Made by a program: the position numbers and the translations under genes. Under the pieces are notes generated by a model. It searched no databases. It worked only from the letters and a program-made list of their open reading frames with translations, and was not told the origin of the DNA. A stretch of DNA of 9,452 nt. Source: Bacillota bacterium (GTDB lineage: Bacteria; Bacillota_A; Clostridia; DSM-8532). Shown here piece after piece: positions 7,346-9,452 of the stretch. Within the stretch, counting starts at the first letter, position 1. The number at the start of each line of letters is the position of its first letter. Location of the stretch: positions 1 to 9,452 of the forward strand of contig JAFADM010000389.1 in assembly GCA_023424865.1 (NCBI GenBank), read 5' to 3'.

Positions 7346-8179
7346 TTAAATGTCGATAATGGTCAGCTCAGGCCTTGAGCCCAGCCGGAAGGGAACGACC
7401 ACGCAGCCAAGGCCCCGGCCTATGTAAACAAAATTTCCGTTGATTTTGTGGAGGCCTCTTCGAAAGCCCTGCTTGGCGGTGATCTCCTTGCGCATGAGAC
7501 GGTACTCCATGTTAAAGGGCATCCAAATCTGTCCTCCATGAAAATGGCCGCAGAGAGTAAGATCCGCCTTTCCCTGGGGAAGCTCCAGGGAAAGCTCGGG
7601 ATTATGTGTAACCGCCAGGGTAAAAGAGGTCGCCTCCTTAAAGGCAAAGGCTTTTTTCAGATCCGGCTTGCCCTGCCGCCAGTCGTCGATACCGACAATT
7701 GCTAATTTTCGCCCGTCTTTTTCGAAGATCCTGCTTTCATTGACAAGAAGTGTCATACCCATGCTTTTGAGGTTGAAATAAAACTGCTCTCTGGCCCTGG
7801 GGCTTTCGTTAAAGCACTCATGGTCGTGATTTCCCAGAACCGCGTATACTGGAACCGCTAATTGGAGGCCTTTTAGGAAGCGTCCGAACCGGGACACCTG
7901 GTTGGGCCTGTCCACCATATCACCGGCAAGGATCACCAAATCCACATTAGCCCGGCTTATAGCCCGGGCTAACGCCTTTTCGGACACCATAAGAAACCCG
8001 GGGTGAATATCGGAAAGAAGGGCAATACGAATACCGGGGCCTTTCCCTGGATTTGGGAGCTTGTCCCCCGATAAAGCGCCTGTGCCCTTTTGGAAAGGGA
8101 GCGTCTCACATTTGAGAGCTCCCGCTTCCAGGACCATATAGAGAAAAGCAATCAGAACAATAAGAATGAGAATATACAT
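7346..8179 (-). CDS. Membrane-anchored calcineurin-like metallophosphoesterase
   Basis: A 277-residue binuclear-metal phosphoesterase of the YaeI/YkuE-like group. Residues 1-20 form one hydrophobic segment ([20 protein letters not shown]) that should anchor the enzyme in the membrane, probably with the catalytic domain outside. All five metal motifs are present in order: Asp57 and His59 (LLSDIHPG), Asp87 (AGDMVDR), Asn117-His118 (LGNHDHE), His192 (VTHNPE), and His212 and His214 (CGHFHGGQ). Related proteins act on lipid-linked or nucleotide phosphates such as UDP-diacylglucosamine, but the substrate cannot be read from sequence. I chose ATG 8179, with AAGGCAGG just upstream, over the in-frame TTG at 8200, which has no Shine-Dalgarno. 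The stop lies only 15 bp from the end of the convergent desulfurase gene, with no evident terminator between. The citrate synthase gene lies 83 bp upstream on the same strand. Confidence 0.92.
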   Translation of the reverse strand: MYILILIVLIAFLYMVLEAGALKCETLPFQKGTGALSGDKLPNPGKGPGIRIALLSDIHPGFLMVSEKALARAISRANVDLVILAGDMVDRPNQVSRFGRFLKGLQLAVPVYAVLGNHDHECFNESPRAREQFYFNLKSMGMTLLVNESRIFEKDGRKLAIVGIDDWRQGKPDLKKAFAFKEATSFTLAVTHNPELSLELPQGKADLTLCGHFHGGQIWMPFNMEYRLMRKEITAKQGFRRGLHKINGNFVYIGRGLGCVVVPFRLGSRPELTIIDI

Positions 8180-8262
8180 GGTGTACCTGCCTTTTAGCAA
8201 ATCATCTTTGGTTCTGCTTCAAAAACGAATTATTGAATAGAAGAATCGCTTTTAAAGTGGAA

Positions 8263-9452
8263 TTATCTTTGGGCCATGGGGGGATAGGGCCGCCTTTGTG
8301 AAATACTCTTATAGGCGGGGCGGACGATTTTTCCGTTGTTAACAATTTCCTCGATGCGGTGGGCGCTCCAGCCCGCAATACGGGACATGGCAAAAACCGG
8401 AGTATAGAGCTCTACGGGTATATCCAGCATGCGGTAAACAAAGCCGGAATAGAAGTCAATGTTGGCGCTTACCCCCTTGTAAATGCGGCGGCAGCGGCCG
8501 ATAACCTCGGGAGCCAGGCGCTCAATCTTGGCATAGAGCTTGAATTCCTCTTCCATGCCCTTGCTTAGGGCAAGCTCCTCCACATGGCTTTTGAAAAGCT
8601 CGGCGCGGGGATCGGAAAGGGAATACACCGCATGGCCCATACCATAAATGAGGCCGGAGCGGTCAAAGGCTTCCTTGTTGAGAAGCTTTTCAAGATATGC
8701 GGAAATTTCCTCCTCATCCTCCCAGTCCTTCACCTGCTTTTTGATATCCTCGAACATCAGGGCCACCTTCACATTGGCTCCGCCGTGACGGGGGCCCTTA
8801 AGGGAGCCCAGAGCGGCGGCCATTACCGAATAGGTATCCGTGCCGGAGGAGGTAACCACGTGGGTGGTAAAGGAGGAGTTATTACCTCCGCCGTGCTCGG
8901 CGTGCAGCACCAGGGCCAGATCCAGCAAAGTGGCCTCCAGAGGCGTATAGCTGCTGTCGGGCCGCAGCATGTGCAGAATGTTCTCGGCTGTGCTCAAATG
9001 GGGCACGGGTGTGTGGATGTAGAGGCTTTTGCCCTCGTGGTAATGATTGAAGGCCTGGTAGGCATATACGGATAAAAGAGGAAAATAGGCGATCATCTGA
9101 AGGCACTGGCGAAGCACATTTTGAACCGAGGTGTCGTCGGGGTTGTCATCGTAGCTGTAAAGGGCCAGGATACTCCGGGCCAGAACATTCATCATGTCCT
9201 TGCCGGGAGCCTTCATGATAAGATCCCGTGTAAAATCCTCAGGGAGCCTTCGGAAAGCGGACAGGTTGTTTTCAAAATTCTTAAGCTGCTCCGGAGCGGG
9301 GAGATCGCCGAAAAGCAGGAGATAGCAGGTTTCCTCAAAGCCGAAACGGCCCTCGCCAAGAAAGCCCGCCGCAAGGGCTTCCACATCATAGCCCCTGTAA
9401 TAAAGCTTGCCCGGACAGGGGATCATTTCGTTTTCGTCAATGATGTAGGCAT
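8263..9452 (-). CDS. Citrate synthase (Si type), 5' end cut by window
   Basis: Condenses acetyl-CoA with oxaloacetate to citrate, here probably supplying 2-oxoglutarate for glutamate in an anaerobe. The frame is open to the window edge: eight codons (AYIIDENE) precede the Met at 9426, matching the GY-IID region ahead of GKLYYRGYDVE. The true start is therefore outside, and roughly 50-60 residues are missing. All three catalytic residues are seen: His in GPRHGGAN (near 8786), His in GMGHAVY (near 8633) and Asp in ANIDFYSGFVY (near 8456). LHAEHGGGNNSSFTTHVVTSSGTD is a typical citrate synthase active-site stretch. The Si fold makes Re-citrate synthase, common in clostridia, excluded for this gene. 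A 2-methylcitrate synthase activity cannot be ruled out. The gene could be transcribed with the phosphoesterase 83 bp downstream; no hairpin terminator is visible between them. Confidence 0.95.
   Translation of the reverse strand, partial: AYIIDENEMIPCPGKLYYRGYDVEALAAGFLGEGRFGFEETCYLLLFGDLPAPEQLKNFENNLSAFRRLPEDFTRDLIMKAPGKDMMNVLARSILALYSYDDNPDDTSVQNVLRQCLQMIAYFPLLSVYAYQAFNHYHEGKSLYIHTPVPHLSTAENILHMLRPDSSYTPLEATLLDLALVLHAEHGGGNNSSFTTHVVTSSGTDTYSVMAAALGSLKGPRHGGANVKVALMFEDIKKQVKDWEDEEEISAYLEKLLNKEAFDRSGLIYGMGHAVYSLSDPRAELFKSHVEELALSKGMEEEFKLYAKIERLAPEVIGRCRRIYKGVSANIDFYSGFVYRMLDIPVELYTPVFAMSRIAGWSAHRIEEIVNNGKIVRPAYKSISQRRPYPPMAQR

Overview
The window looks like chromosomal DNA of a Gram-positive anaerobe of the class Clostridia, possibly Lachnospiraceae- or Oscillospiraceae-like. 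That placement is an inference. It rests on a YesN-type AraC regulator, a cysteine desulfurase of the EF2568 type, a family 4 uracil-DNA glycosylase, a Clostridia-style citrate synthase, purine-rich ribosome binding sites and roughly balanced base composition. No IS element, phage gene, CRISPR array, tRNA or rRNA was seen. Eight protein genes are supported, two of them cut by the window ends.

Left block (1-2542, minus strand): two AraC-superfamily regulators in tandem. The upstream one (2542-1121) is YesN-like, but its receiver domain has lost the phospho-acceptor Asp and its DNA-binding domain stops after the first helix-turn-helix. The downstream one (1038 to beyond position 1) has a complete double HTH followed by GyrI-like putative ligand-binding modules. 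A 385-bp intergenic region (2543-2927) separates them from purA. It holds a perfect 12-bp palindrome and a good sigma-A promoter (TTGCAA-17-TATAAT) for purA.

Middle block (2928-7330, plus strand): purA (adenylosuccinate synthetase), a D-2-hydroxyacid dehydrogenase with a TTG start, a [4Fe-4S] family 4 uracil-DNA glycosylase, and a PLP-dependent cysteine desulfurase-like enzyme. The gaps between them are 154, 48 and 148 bp. The two larger gaps contain long exact inverted repeats.

The most interesting one is 6049-6168, just before the desulfurase. An 11-bp closing helix encloses three consecutive hairpins, and its 3' strand covers the end of the Shine-Dalgarno sequence and the first two bases of the ATG. 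I match it to no riboswitch class I know and propose it as a candidate cis-regulatory RNA. The gap before the dehydrogenase has an 11-bp helix whose 5' arm has a second possible partner downstream, which suggests a switch.

Right block (7346-9452, minus strand): a membrane-anchored calcineurin-like metallophosphoesterase converges on the desulfurase gene. Upstream of it lies a citrate synthase gene, cut by the window end, that keeps all three catalytic residues. This block supplies ordinary core metabolism. The desulfurase could supply sulfur for Fe-S clusters such as that of the neighbouring glycosylase, but this is only a contextual inference.
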